Part shown: positions 45,520-54,728 of the stretch, in pieces
Position numbering within the stretch: the first letter of the stretch is position 1
Layout: every line of letters starts with the position of its first letter
NCBI GenBank assembly: GCA_004211785.1
Contig: SHBX01000005.1
Span: 1-64,000 of the forward strand
Direction of reading: 5' to 3'
DNA: 64,000 nt
DNA from: Winogradskyella sp.
GTDB lineage: Bacteria > Bacteroidota > Bacteroidia > Flavobacteriales > Flavobacteriaceae
The notes under the pieces: generated by a model
Seen by the model: the letters and a program-made list of their open reading frames with translations, nothing else
The model's database searches: none
What the model was told of the DNA's origin: nothing
Program-made: the position numbers and the translations under genes

Positions 45520-47226
45520 ATGAAAGTTAAAAGTATAAAGTATAAAGTTAAAAATCTATGGTTTGGCCCATTAGTATGTGCTAATCATAAGCGATTAACT
45601 ATATTCTTTTGCCTAATTTCTTTTGCCACTTTTTCTCAAGTCACCACAGAAGTTGATACCACCAATATCAGAATTGGAGAGCAGATTTCTTATAAAATTA
45701 AAGTTGAAACAGATTCAACCAAATTAGTAGTTTTTCCAGAAGGCCAAACATTTATGCCCTTAGAAGTCGTAGAGGCTTTAAAAATCGATACGACAAAAAA
45801 AGTATCAAAATTTCAGTTACTTCGTGAGTATAAACTCACTCAGTTCGATTCAGGTTCCTACTATATTCCAAGACAAAAAATCATTGTAGGCGACAAACCG
45901 TTTTTTACAGACTCACTTAAAGTAGAGGTCAATACTATAGAGATTGATACCACTAAACAAGGACTTTATGATATTAAGCCTATTATAGAAGTAGATAAAA
46001 GCTCAAGTAAATGGTGGTTGTATTTACTCATTGTACTTGCAGCAATAGCTTTAATAGGATTCCTTTTGTATTGGTTTATATGGCGAAAAAAACCATTAAC
46101 AGAGGAAGAAGAAATAGCATTATTACCACCTTATGACCGTGCTAAATTGGCAATATCAAAATTAGAAAAGCAGAACTATCTGGAGCGTTCTGATTTAAAA
46201 GGCTTTTATTCAGAATTAACATTTATCATCAGAAAATTTCTTGACGAAAAAGTTTATGAACGTTCTTTAGAAAGTACAACAGATCAGTTGATAGAACGCC
46301 TTCAACTTCTAAAAGACGGTAATCAATTTGACTTTCAAAAAGATACCATTGCTAATATCGAAACCATTTTTAAGCGTGCTGATTTGGTGAAGTTTGCAAA
46401 ATCACAACCAGATATTGCATTAGCAGAATTAGATAAGCAAACAATAAGTAATGAGCTAGATGCTGTAAAAGCGACACTCCCTGAACCAAGTGAAGAAGAA
46501 AAATTACTCAACCAGCAATACAAAGAAGCGCAAGAAAGAAAAGAGAAACGTAAGAAGATTTTGTTAACTACTGCAATCTCATTATTTATTCTTATTGCAA
46601 CTTTTGTAGGTTTTGGTGCAACTTATGGTTTTGGATATGTAAAAGACAAAATTTTTGGCCATAGCAGTATAGAATTATTAGAAGGTAATTGGGTAAAAAG
46701 CGCCTATGGTTTTCCACCAATATATATAGAAACACCTCAGGTTTTAAAACGGCAAGAGTTTGATTTGCCAGAAGCGGCAAAAGGAAAAGCAAAAATCGCA
46801 ATTTTCGGTTACGGAAGTTTAATAGATGATTTTAATATTGTAACCCAAACAACTATAATAGGTGAACGTAAAGAGCAAGATGCTGACAAACAAAAAGCAT
46901 TAAATATTACCAAAATTATTGAAGGTAATTTGAAGACTTGGGAGGACAAAGGCGTAAGAAATATAATCACTAAAAACGAAGAATTTATAACACCTAATGA
47001 AGCACAAGGTGTTAAAACTTTTGGTAATGCTGAATTCCCTGGTATTAAGGAAGGCGACTTTTACGATGGCGAATATATGTTTTTGAGTTTTACGACAGAG
47101 CAAGTTATTCAGCAAGTCGTTTTAGTTTGGAGAAGCGATGATGTTTATGCAGATGATATTGTAAAACGTATTGTTGATTCGGTTGAACTAAACCCTAACG
47201 TTAAACGAGAAGAAGAAACCAAGTAA
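45520..47226 (+). CDS. BatD-like/DUF4381-like two-span membrane protein in bat operon
   Basis: A 568-residue protein between the DUF58 gene and batA. It has an N-terminal signal-like segment (about 25-40, ending ATFSQ), a periplasmic domain of about 120 residues, a transmembrane helix about 165-188, a helical cytosolic part with LPPYDRAKLAISKLEKQ that looks like DUF4381, a second helix about 343-375, and a C-terminal soluble domain. The first 13 residues (MKVKSIKYKVKNL) come from the AAAGTTAAAA repeat at 45523-45554 and no ATG, GTG or TTG lies between it and the signal segment, so the true N-terminus is unclear. The gene is 3 bases after the DUF58 stop. Confidence 0.75.
   Translation: MKVKSIKYKVKNLWFGPLVCANHKRLTIFFCLISFATFSQVTTEVDTTNIRIGEQISYKIKVETDSTKLVVFPEGQTFMPLEVVEALKIDTTKKVSKFQLLREYKLTQFDSGSYYIPRQKIIVGDKPFFTDSLKVEVNTIEIDTTKQGLYDIKPIIEVDKSSSKWWLYLLIVLAAIALIGFLLYWFIWRKKPLTEEEEIALLPPYDRAKLAISKLEKQNYLERSDLKGFYSELTFIIRKFLDEKVYERSLESTTDQLIERLQLLKDGNQFDFQKDTIANIETIFKRADLVKFAKSQPDIALAELDKQTISNELDAVKATLPEPSEEEKLLNQQYKEAQERKEKRKKILLTTAISLFILIATFVGFGATYGFGYVKDKIFGHSSIELLEGNWVKSAYGFPPIYIETPQVLKRQEFDLPEAAKGKAKIAIFGYGSLIDDFNIVTQTTIIGERKEQDADKQKALNITKIIEGNLKTWEDKGVRNIITKNEEFITPNEAQGVKTFGNAEFPGIKEGDFYDGEYMFLSFTTEQVIQQVVLVWRSDDVYADDIVKRIVDSVELNPNVKREEETK
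45523..45554 (+). repeat. low-complexity AAAGTTAAAA/AGTATAA repeat at a gene start
   Basis: AAAGTTAAAA occurs at 45523-45532 and again at 45544-45553, with AGTATAA units between. It is translated as the first codons of the following gene. The arrangement suggests an AT-rich intergenic repeat captured into a coding sequence. Confidence 0.45.
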
Positions 47227-48230
47227 TGTTAGAGAATATAGAGTTTTTAAATAAAGAGTTTTTTTTGTTGCTACTGCTTTTGCCATTAGCATTAGTTTGG
47301 TACATTTTAAAATCAAAAAAACAAACGGCGGAATTAAAAATATCTTCTGTACAAGGCTTTAAAACATCAGGGTCGTTTTGGACTAAAATCAAACATTTAT
47401 TGTTTGCATTACGTCTAATTGCTTTAGGATTATTAATTACAGCTTTAGCAAGACCAAGAACAGTAGATGTGTCAACTAAAACAAAAACAACACGAGGTAT
47501 AGATATTGTCATGGCTATTGATGTTTCGGCAAGTATGTTGGCAAAAGATTTAAAACCAGACCGATTAGAAGCACTTAAAAAAGTAGCGGCGGATTTTATA
47601 AACGGAAGACCAAATGATCGTATTGGTTTGGTAGAGTATGCAGGTGAAGCATTTACAAAAACACCAATCACTAGTGATAAAAATATTGTGTTACGTTCTT
47701 TAAGAGATATAAAGTACAATACTATTATCCAACAAGGAACAGCTATTGGCATGGGTTTAGCAACATCTGTTAACCGATTAAAAGACAGTAAAGCCAAGAG
47801 TAAAGTCATTATTCTATTGACGGATGGTGTAAATAATGGGGGATTTATAGATCCAAAAACAGCAAGTGAATTGGCTGTAGAGTATGGTATTAAAACATAT
47901 ACTATTGGGTTGGGCACAAATGGCATGGCATTATCTCCAATAAGTATCAACCCAGACAGATCGTTCAGATATGGTAGAGCTCCAGTAGAGATAGACGAAA
48001 AATTGCTTAAAGAAATTGCTGATGCTACAGGCGGAAAGTATTTTAGAGCCACTAATAATAAAAAGTTAGCTGAAATTTATTCAGAAATCAATAAGCTAGA
48101 AACTACCGAAGTAGAAGAACGCAAATATTATAATTACGAAGAAAAATATAGACCAATAGTGTTATTAGCAGCATTTTTATTGCTGTTAGAACTCATTTTA
48201 AAACACACAATTTTTAGAAGTTTTGTTTAG
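47226..48230 (+). CDS. batA: BatA, von Willebrand factor A membrane protein
   Basis: A 334-residue protein with two N-terminal transmembrane helices (about 10-25, 58-78), a vWA domain with the metal-binding MIDAS motif DVSASM and a C-terminal helix (about 310-330). The sequence TPITSDKNIVLRSL and GTAIGMGLATSVNRL are typical of the Bat family. Bat proteins were named for aerotolerance in Bacteroides. The ATG overlaps the stop of the gene before it and its 3' end overlaps batB by 8 bases, so translation is coupled. Confidence 0.92.
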   Translation: MLENIEFLNKEFFLLLLLLPLALVWYILKSKKQTAELKISSVQGFKTSGSFWTKIKHLLFALRLIALGLLITALARPRTVDVSTKTKTTRGIDIVMAIDVSASMLAKDLKPDRLEALKKVAADFINGRPNDRIGLVEYAGEAFTKTPITSDKNIVLRSLRDIKYNTIIQQGTAIGMGLATSVNRLKDSKAKSKVIILLTDGVNNGGFIDPKTASELAVEYGIKTYTIGLGTNGMALSPISINPDRSFRYGRAPVEIDEKLLKEIADATGGKYFRATNNKKLAEIYSEINKLETTEVEERKYYNYEEKYRPIVLLAAFLLLLELILKHTIFRSFV

Positions 48231-49260
48231 ATTAGACGAAAAAATATGGTTTTGGACCTTACTGGTAATTCCAGTAATTGTACTATTGTTTATAGGTGTT
48301 CAAGTATGGAAAAAATCTGCACAACGCAAGTTTGCTGATTCAAAATTATTAAAGCGATTAAGTCCTAATCAATCATTGTTTAAAAGTGTTTTAAAGCTTG
48401 TGATACTTTGTGGAGCATTTGCATGCTTATCACTAGCATTAGTGAACCCAAAAATTGGCACCAAAATGGAAACGGTTCGTAGCCAAGGTGTAGATATTGT
48501 TTTTGCTGTAGATGTGTCTAAAAGTATGTTAGCGGAAGACATTGCACCAAATCGTATAGATAAGTCTAAGCAATTAGTAACGCAGATTATTAACAGTTTA
48601 GGTAGTGACCGTGTTGGTATAATTGCTTATGCAGGTAAAGCATTTCCGCAGTTGCCAATAACTACAGATTACGCAGCTTCAAAAATGTTTTTGCAGAATA
48701 TGAATACAGATATGATGACCTCTCAAGGTACTGCAATAAAAGAAGCTATTGAACTTGCAAAAACATACTACGATGATGAGGAACAAACCAATCGTGTTTT
48801 GGTAATCATTTCCGATGGCGAAGATCATGAAGGTGATGCAGCAGAGATTGCTGAAGAAGCTAATGAGCAAGGCATTCGTATTTTCACAATTGGTGTTGGT
48901 AATGAAAAAGGCGGTCCAATCCCTATTAAGAGAAATGGGATTGTCCTAAATTATAAAAAAGATAAAAACGGAGAAACGGTCATTACTAAGCTTAATGAAG
49001 AAACTTTGAGAGATATTGCGGACGAAGCAAACGGCGTTTACATTAACGGATCTAACACAGAAAAAGTAGTAGATACCATCAAAGATTTGCTAGATAAAAT
49101 GGATAAAAAAGAATTTGAATCTAAACAAATAGCAGATTTTAAGGACCAGTTTCAATGGTTTTTAGGTTTTGGTATTTTCTTTTTATTTGTAGATATATTT
49201 TTATTAGAACGAAAAACGGAATGGTTAAAAAAGTTGAATTTGTTTAATGAGCAGTTTTAG
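48223..49260 (+). CDS. batB: BatB, von Willebrand factor A membrane protein
   Basis: A 345-residue protein with helices about 8-25 and 58-78, then a vWA domain with MIDAS motif DVSKSM and the paired loop TSQGTAIKEAIELAK. A C-terminal helix follows (about 305-325) with a basic cytosolic tail. It probably forms a complex with BatA and MoxR. It overlaps batA by 8 bases. Confidence 0.92.
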   Translation: MFRLDEKIWFWTLLVIPVIVLLFIGVQVWKKSAQRKFADSKLLKRLSPNQSLFKSVLKLVILCGAFACLSLALVNPKIGTKMETVRSQGVDIVFAVDVSKSMLAEDIAPNRIDKSKQLVTQIINSLGSDRVGIIAYAGKAFPQLPITTDYAASKMFLQNMNTDMMTSQGTAIKEAIELAKTYYDDEEQTNRVLVIISDGEDHEGDAAEIAEEANEQGIRIFTIGVGNEKGGPIPIKRNGIVLNYKKDKNGETVITKLNEETLRDIADEANGVYINGSNTEKVVDTIKDLLDKMDKKEFESKQIADFKDQFQWFLGFGIFFLFVDIFLLERKTEWLKKLNLFNEQF

Positions 49261-49318
49261 TACTATTTTAACGCAATCAAAAAAGAGCTTTAGTAATTTA
49301 GGGTTAATGAATAATACA

Positions 49319-50149
49319 ATGAAAACATACAGTCTAATTTTTGCTTTGTTAGTTTCTGCTTTTGGATTCTCACAAGATTTCGAAAAACAAAGGCAAAAAG
49401 CAGAGCGTAAAGCAAAAGATTTGGTTTACGAGGCTAATTCTTTAATAGAAAAAGATGATTTTGTTGCTGCTGAGATGGAATATCGTAAGGCCATTTCAGA
49501 GCAAGAAAAAAATGTAGCAGGCGCTTATAATTTAGCGCATTCGTATTACAAAAAAGGGAATTTCGGAGAAGCATTATACAGAAATCAAGAAGCAGCTAAT
49601 AACGCAACTACCAAAGAAGAGAAGCATCAAGCTTTCCATAATATTGGTAATATTTTAATGCAAAACAAAAAATGTAAAGAAGCTGTTGAAGCTTTTAAAA
49701 ATGCACTCAGAAATAATCCTACTGACGAAGAAACCCGTTATAATTTTGCCCTAGCTCAAGATTGTGCGAAACAGCAGCAAGATCAAGATGGTGGTGGTGA
49801 TGACGAAAAAGAAGACAAGAAAGACGACAAGGAAAAGGACAAGGAGAAAAAGAAAGACGACGAACAAAAAGAAAAAGATAAAAAAGAAGAGGAAGGCGAT
49901 AAAGACAAAAAGAAAGGTGATGATGAAAAAGATGAAGATGGAAAGCCAAAGGAAGATAAAAAAGATGAAGGAAAAGGAGATAAGGAAAAAAACAAACAAA
50001 ATAAACCAAAGCCTCAACCAGGAAAAATGTCTCCTCAGCAAATAAAAAATATTCTAGAAGCTATGAATAATCAGGAACAGAAAGTTCAAGAGAAAATAAA
50101 TGCTAGAAAGCAAAAAGGCGCTAGAGTAAAAACAGAAAAAGACTGGTAA
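49319..50149 (+). CDS. batC: BatC, TPR protein with charged C-terminal region
   Basis: A 276-residue exported protein from ATG at 49319 (MKTYSLIFALLVSAFGFSQ); an in-frame ATG at 49247 lies inside batB and is rejected. Two to three TPR units follow (about 30-130, AGAYNLAHSYYKKGNFGEAL, AFHNIGNILMQNKK). From about residue 150 to 240 the sequence is almost wholly Lys, Glu and Asp, encoded by an A/G-only tract (49790-49990). The tail (QQIKNILEAMNNQEQKVQEK) is helical. Such an end is usual for BatC and may bind partners electrostatically. Confidence 0.88.
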   Translation: MKTYSLIFALLVSAFGFSQDFEKQRQKAERKAKDLVYEANSLIEKDDFVAAEMEYRKAISEQEKNVAGAYNLAHSYYKKGNFGEALYRNQEAANNATTKEEKHQAFHNIGNILMQNKKCKEAVEAFKNALRNNPTDEETRYNFALAQDCAKQQQDQDGGGDDEKEDKKDDKEKDKEKKKDDEQKEKDKKEEEGDKDKKKGDDEKDEDGKPKEDKKDEGKGDKEKNKQNKPKPQPGKMSPQQIKNILEAMNNQEQKVQEKINARKQKGARVKTEKDW

Positions 50150-50164
50150 GCTTAGTTTTGTTTA

Positions 50165-51934
50165 ATGAAATTCAAAAAAAACATATCTATATTAATTCTT
50201 TTATTAGCGTCAAGTTTATCAATGGCGCAAGTAAAGTTTGAAGCCAAAGTGAGCAAAAAAAAACTTGGTGTCAATGAGCGTTTAAGAATTGATTTTGAAA
50301 TGAATAAAGATGGCGACAATTTTGTGCCACCAGATTTTAAAGATTTTCAGGTAGTCGGCGGACCAAACACATCTGTAAGTAATTTTTGGTCAAACGGAAA
50401 ACGTTCGTATACCAAAACATATAGCTATTTTTTAGCACCAAAAAAGCAAGGTAGTTTTACAATAAAGCAGGCAAAAATTGAAATAGATAAGAAAATCTAT
50501 AAAACATTTCCTGTAACTATTAAAGTTACCAAAGCAATAGAAAAGCCAAAAAACCCTAATGACCCAGCTTATATTGCTTCAAAGAATATTCATTTAGTTG
50601 CTGAGGTATCTAAGTCTAATCCTTATCTCAATGAAGCAATTACTGTAATCTACAAACTCTATGTAGCACCAACTGTTGCGGCTAATATTGTTGGCGACAA
50701 ACAAACACCACAATACAAAGATTTCTGGAATCAAAATATTGAAGTAAAAGCCTTTAGACCAGAAAACGGAAAATACAATGATGAAGATTATAGATATGTA
50801 GTTCTTAAAAAAGTGGTGTTATATCCTCAAAAAACAGGAAAACTTAAATTAGAGCCTTATGTACTAGACTTAAATGTTGAAGTGCCTACAAGCCGTTATG
50901 ATATTTTTGGAAATAGAATAGTTAGAAAAGTGCCGCAAAGTATTACATCTGGTAGCAGAACCATAAATGTAAAATCATTACCAGAAGAAGGCAAGCCAGC
51001 AGATTTTAATGGTGCAGTTGGTAATTTTACATTAAATGTGTCTTCTACAAAAATGAGCCTTGATGCTGGAGAATCGCTTCAGGCAAAAGTTGAGGTTTCA
51101 GGGAAAGGAAATCTTAAATTATTCGAATTACCTAAACTGTCTGTACCTAGTTCTTTAGAGGTCTATGAGCCAGAACATGCTGAAAATGTAAGAACAAACT
51201 TAGGAGGAATGCAAGGTCGCATTTCTGACATTTATACTATTGTTCCGCAGTACAAAGGGAAATATCCAATACCAGAAGTGTCATTTTCATATTTTGATGT
51301 AAACTCAAGAACCTATAAAAGATTAACCTCAAATGAGATAATTATAGATGTGGTTAATGGTCCGTCATCTGCAACAGCATCAGAGAGCTCAACGGATAAT
51401 AGTATCAAACAAACCGTAACTACAAATTCCAATACGTTTGCTTTTATTAAAACAAATTCTGATTGGATAGCAACTTATAAAAAACCATTTTTTAAGTCTA
51501 GCTTATTTTGGTCTTTACTATTACTGCCGCTTTTATTAATTCCTATTGCTATTTTATTAAGAAATAATAGAGAAAAACGTAATGCAGATGTTATAGGCAA
51601 CAGAAGAAGAAAAGCAGATCGTTTAGCTAAGAAATATTTAAGTGAAGCTAAAAAAGCTCTAGGACAAAAAGAGGCTTTTTATATCGCTTTAGAAAAAGCA
51701 TTTCATAATTACTTAAAAGCAAAATTGCATATAGAGACAAGTGATTTTAATAAGGAAAAAATTCAAAATTTATTATTGGAGCGTAATGTTGAACAATCTG
51801 TAGTTTCAGAATTTATCTCCATATTAGAAAATTGCGAGCTTGCACGATATACACCTATAACACAGGTTACAATGCAAAACGATTATGATAAATCGGTCAA
51901 GACCATTGGAGCAATAGACAAGCAAATAAGATAG
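50165..51934 (+). CDS. batD: BatD, oxygen-tolerance family membrane protein
   Basis: A 589-residue protein with a signal peptide (about 1-20, ending LSMAQ), several immunoglobulin-like repeats (FEAKVSKKKLGVNERLRIDFEM at the start, VVGGPNTSVSNFWSNG), a transmembrane helix about 448-467 and a basic cytosolic tail with the helical KKYLSEAKKALGQKEAFYIALEKAFHNYLKAKL region. This is the BatD architecture. It begins 15 bases after batC. Confidence 0.9.
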   Translation: MKFKKNISILILLLASSLSMAQVKFEAKVSKKKLGVNERLRIDFEMNKDGDNFVPPDFKDFQVVGGPNTSVSNFWSNGKRSYTKTYSYFLAPKKQGSFTIKQAKIEIDKKIYKTFPVTIKVTKAIEKPKNPNDPAYIASKNIHLVAEVSKSNPYLNEAITVIYKLYVAPTVAANIVGDKQTPQYKDFWNQNIEVKAFRPENGKYNDEDYRYVVLKKVVLYPQKTGKLKLEPYVLDLNVEVPTSRYDIFGNRIVRKVPQSITSGSRTINVKSLPEEGKPADFNGAVGNFTLNVSSTKMSLDAGESLQAKVEVSGKGNLKLFELPKLSVPSSLEVYEPEHAENVRTNLGGMQGRISDIYTIVPQYKGKYPIPEVSFSYFDVNSRTYKRLTSNEIIIDVVNGPSSATASESSTDNSIKQTVTTNSNTFAFIKTNSDWIATYKKPFFKSSLFWSLLLLPLLLIPIAILLRNNREKRNADVIGNRRRKADRLAKKYLSEAKKALGQKEAFYIALEKAFHNYLKAKLHIETSDFNKEKIQNLLLERNVEQSVVSEFISILENCELARYTPITQVTMQNDYDKSVKTIGAIDKQIR

Positions 51935-51935
51935 T

Positions 51936-52694
51936 ATGAGAGTAACTTTAATTCTATTATTATGTTGCCTTAGTGTTTTTATTAATGCTCAGAATGATAC
52001 ACTTTTTAATGAAGGAAATGCTTTATATAATAAAGGCAAATATGCTGAGGCTATAAAGAAATATGAAACTATTTTAAAAACAGATGAGCATTCAGCCGAT
52101 TTGTATTTTAATTTAGGAAATGCACATTATAAGCTTAATAATGTAGCACCGAGTATTTTTTATTTTGAGAAAGCACTGCAACTCAGACCTAATGACCAAG
52201 ACATAAAAAATAATCTAGGTTTTGCTGAGAATATGACCGTTGATGCTATTGATAAAGTACCTACTGTTGGTTTCTCAAGAATTTTCAAGAATTTGATAAA
52301 TACCCTTTCTGCTGATGGGTGGTCTATAATCGCGGTTTGCGGTATCTTTATTTTTGTAATATTGTTTTTGTTATATCATTTTACATATGCTACAGCTCAA
52401 AAGCGTATGGCTTTTGTGGTTAGCGTTTTAGGTCTTTTTATCGCAGGACTTTCTGTTGTGATGGCATTTCAAAAAAGTGCTCTTGAAAAAAAGAATAATC
52501 CTGCTATAGTTTTTGCTCAAGAAAGTCGTGTAAAAGCAGACCCTAATAAATCTAGTGAAGAAGTGTTTAGACTTCATGAAGGTACTAAGGTTCAGGTTTT
52601 AGAAAGCTATGAAGAATGGTACAAGATTGAGATAGCAGATAAGACGACTGGTTGGATTCCTGCAGAGGATATAAAATTGTTTAACATTTTTTAA
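51936..52694 (+). CDS. batE: BatE, TPR and SH3 membrane protein
   Basis: A 252-residue protein: signal peptide (about 1-18), three TPR repeats (LFNEGNALYNKGKYAEAIKKYE, LYFNLGNAHYKLNNVAPSIFYF), transmembrane helices (about 125-147 and 160-178), and a C-terminal bacterial SH3 domain (RVKADPNKSSEEVFRLHEGTKVQVLESYEEWYKIE). It closes the operon 1 base after batD. Confidence 0.9.
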   Translation: MRVTLILLLCCLSVFINAQNDTLFNEGNALYNKGKYAEAIKKYETILKTDEHSADLYFNLGNAHYKLNNVAPSIFYFEKALQLRPNDQDIKNNLGFAENMTVDAIDKVPTVGFSRIFKNLINTLSADGWSIIAVCGIFIFVILFLLYHFTYATAQKRMAFVVSVLGLFIAGLSVVMAFQKSALEKKNNPAIVFAQESRVKADPNKSSEEVFRLHEGTKVQVLESYEEWYKIEIADKTTGWIPAEDIKLFNIF

Positions 52695-52727
52695 AATAAC
52701 TTTAACAAAAAAGTTTTTTCTAAATAG

Positions 52728-52735
52728 TATCTTCG
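52728..52735 (+). promoter_or_regulatory. putative -7 box before the 52742 gene
   Basis: TATCTTCG, inside the string TATCTTCGCCG also found at 35525. It ends 6 bases before the ATG at 52742, so transcription would start at or next to the start codon if the box is used. Confidence 0.35.
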
Positions 52736-52741
52736 CCGTTC

Positions 52742-53032
52742 ATGAATCAAAAATTCAGACATAGAACCGCCATTTTCTTTGCATTGCTTTTTATGGCAAT
52801 CGCATCAGCACCAACTGTAATTTTATTGATGGATGATAGTGCAGATGTTACTTTTTTCTATGGCGAAAATGAAGAAGAAAAAGAAAACTTGAAACTTCTT
52901 TTTCAAATTCCATTTATAGATTCTGAAAATCAAGCCAATGCAAAATCTAAAAGAGAGAGTGATGTATATGCTTTTAAAAAATACCCTAAGCCTCATCTTA
53001 ATTTGATTTTTCCACCTCCGGAACACATCTAA
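52742..53032 (+). CDS. small membrane protein of unknown function
   Basis: A 96-residue protein with one hydrophobic segment about 9-30 (TAIFFALLFMAIASAPTVILL), then an acidic then basic region ending in a Pro-rich tail (NLIFPPPEHI). No family was recognised. Just 6 bases separate its ATG from a plausible -7 box, so it may be translated from a leaderless message; alternatively the real start is elsewhere. It lies between the bat operon and the SulP cluster. Confidence 0.65.
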   Translation: MNQKFRHRTAIFFALLFMAIASAPTVILLMDDSADVTFFYGENEEEKENLKLLFQIPFIDSENQANAKSKRESDVYAFKKYPKPHLNLIFPPPEHI

Positions 53033-53121
53033 TTTACCCCAGTTTTACTAACGAGACCAGACGGTCATATTTCTAAATTTTTGTTTCAGAATTTTCTCTG
53101 AGACTTATCATCTTACATCTT

Positions 53122-54717
53122 ATGTTTAAAACATTAAAAAATGACTTACCAGCGAGTATAGTCGTATTCTTTGTTGCATTGCCATTATGTTTAGGTATTG
53201 CATTAGCCAGTGGCGCACCATTATTTTCAGGACTAATTGCAGGTATCGTTGGCGGTATTGTCGTTGGTTCTTTAAGTGGCTCTAAAATTGGTGTCAGCGG
53301 TCCAGCAGCAGGTTTAGCTGCTATTGTATTAACTGCAATTGGTACTTTAGGAGGTTATGAAAATTTCTTAGTTGCCGTAGTTTTAGGTGGAATTATTCAA
53401 TTATTATTCGGTGTTTTAAAAGCCGGTATTATTGGATATTATTTCCCATCTTCAGTAATTAAAGGCATGCTTACTGGTATTGGAATTATAATCATTTTGA
53501 AACAAATTCCATATTTCTTTGGGCTTGATAAAAACCCAGAAGGCGATTTTGCATTTCTTCAAATTGATGGTGAAAACACCTTTACAGAATTATTAAAAAC
53601 ATTAAATGCAATTTTTAGCGGAAACTTTGATAAAGGCGCAACTTTAATTGCACTTATTGCTATAGCTATATTACTATTATGGAGCAAAGTATTAAGCAAA
53701 AAAGGGAAGTTTTTTGAGATTGTTCAAGGACCTTTAGTGGCAGTTGTTGTTGGTATTATATTTTATGTAATAACACAATCTAATGATACACTTTCTCTAA
53801 AAACATCACGCTTAGTTAGTGTACCAATACCAGACAGTGTAGATTCTTTTATCGGTCAGTTTAGCTTTCCAAATTTTTCGGCAATAACAAATCCTGAAAT
53901 ATGGATAGTTGCTTTCACAATTGCATTAGTTGCTAGTTTAGAAACGCTTTTGTGTGTTGAAGCAACGGATAAATTAGACCCGCATAAAAATGTAACACCA
54001 ACTAACAGAGAGCTTTTAGCACAAGGCACAGGGAATATATTATCTGGTTTAATAGGCGGCTTACCTATTACACAGGTAATTGTTCGTAGTTCAGCTAATA
54101 TCCAGTCAGGCGGACGTAGTAAAGCCTCAGCTGTTATTCATGGTTTTCTTTTATTGATTTCGGTAATTCTTATCCCACGATTATTAAATATGATTCCACT
54201 TTCTGTATTAGCTGCTGTACTATTTATTGTAGGTTACAAATTAGCCAAGCCAGCACTATTTAAGAAAATGTATAATCTTGGTTGGAAGCAATTTGTACCA
54301 TTTACTGTAACGGTTTTAGGCATCGTTTTTATTGATTTATTATGGGGAATTGGCCTAGGTTTAGTAGTAGGTATCGTTGTTATTCTTATTAAAAGTTACC
54401 AAAACTCACATTTCCTTCACATTGAAGACAAGAGTAACGGAAAGCACAAAATAAAAATGACACTTGCAGAAGAAGTAACATTCTTTAATAAAGGAGCTAT
54501 TTTAAAAGAATTAGATAGCCTTCCAAGAGACACATATTTAGAATTAGATGTTAGAGAAACCCGTTATTTGGATAATGATATCATCGAAATTTTAGAAGAC
54601 TTTGCTTACAAAGCTAAAGAAAGAAATATAGATATTAAGTTGACCTCGGAAAGAGGAATAGTTGAAAACCCAGACAGTTTTATTGAGTTTTTTAGACTCA
54701 GACCAAAAACTGCATAA
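53122..54717 (+). CDS. SulP family anion transporter (first of two)
   Basis: A 531-residue transporter with about ten to twelve helices and the conserved SulP opening NDLPASIVVFFVALPLCLGIALASGAPLFSG (read here as FFVALPLCLGIALASGAP). A shortened C-terminal STAS domain follows (about 440-531, ILKELDSLPRDTYLELDV). SulP proteins move bicarbonate, sulfate or chloride. The placement with a Usp protein, a second SulP and a carbonic anhydrase favours bicarbonate, which is inference. The Usp gene follows by 11 bases. Confidence 0.9.
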   Translation: MFKTLKNDLPASIVVFFVALPLCLGIALASGAPLFSGLIAGIVGGIVVGSLSGSKIGVSGPAAGLAAIVLTAIGTLGGYENFLVAVVLGGIIQLLFGVLKAGIIGYYFPSSVIKGMLTGIGIIIILKQIPYFFGLDKNPEGDFAFLQIDGENTFTELLKTLNAIFSGNFDKGATLIALIAIAILLLWSKVLSKKGKFFEIVQGPLVAVVVGIIFYVITQSNDTLSLKTSRLVSVPIPDSVDSFIGQFSFPNFSAITNPEIWIVAFTIALVASLETLLCVEATDKLDPHKNVTPTNRELLAQGTGNILSGLIGGLPITQVIVRSSANIQSGGRSKASAVIHGFLLLISVILIPRLLNMIPLSVLAAVLFIVGYKLAKPALFKKMYNLGWKQFVPFTVTVLGIVFIDLLWGIGLGLVVGIVVILIKSYQNSHFLHIEDKSNGKHKIKMTLAEEVTFFNKGAILKELDSLPRDTYLELDVRETRYLDNDIIEILEDFAYKAKERNIDIKLTSERGIVENPDSFIEFFRLRPKTA

Positions 54718-54728
54718 AACCCAATATT

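Noticed and set aside
47201..48052. Long antisense reading frame (283 codons) opposite batA
   Set aside because: It is fully covered by batA, whose vWA motifs and signal segments are clear; the antisense chain has no recognisable domain.
49719..50041. Several overlapping reading frames in the batC purine tract
   Set aside because: They arise from the low-complexity A/G tract and give runs of one or two residue types such as Phe and Ser.
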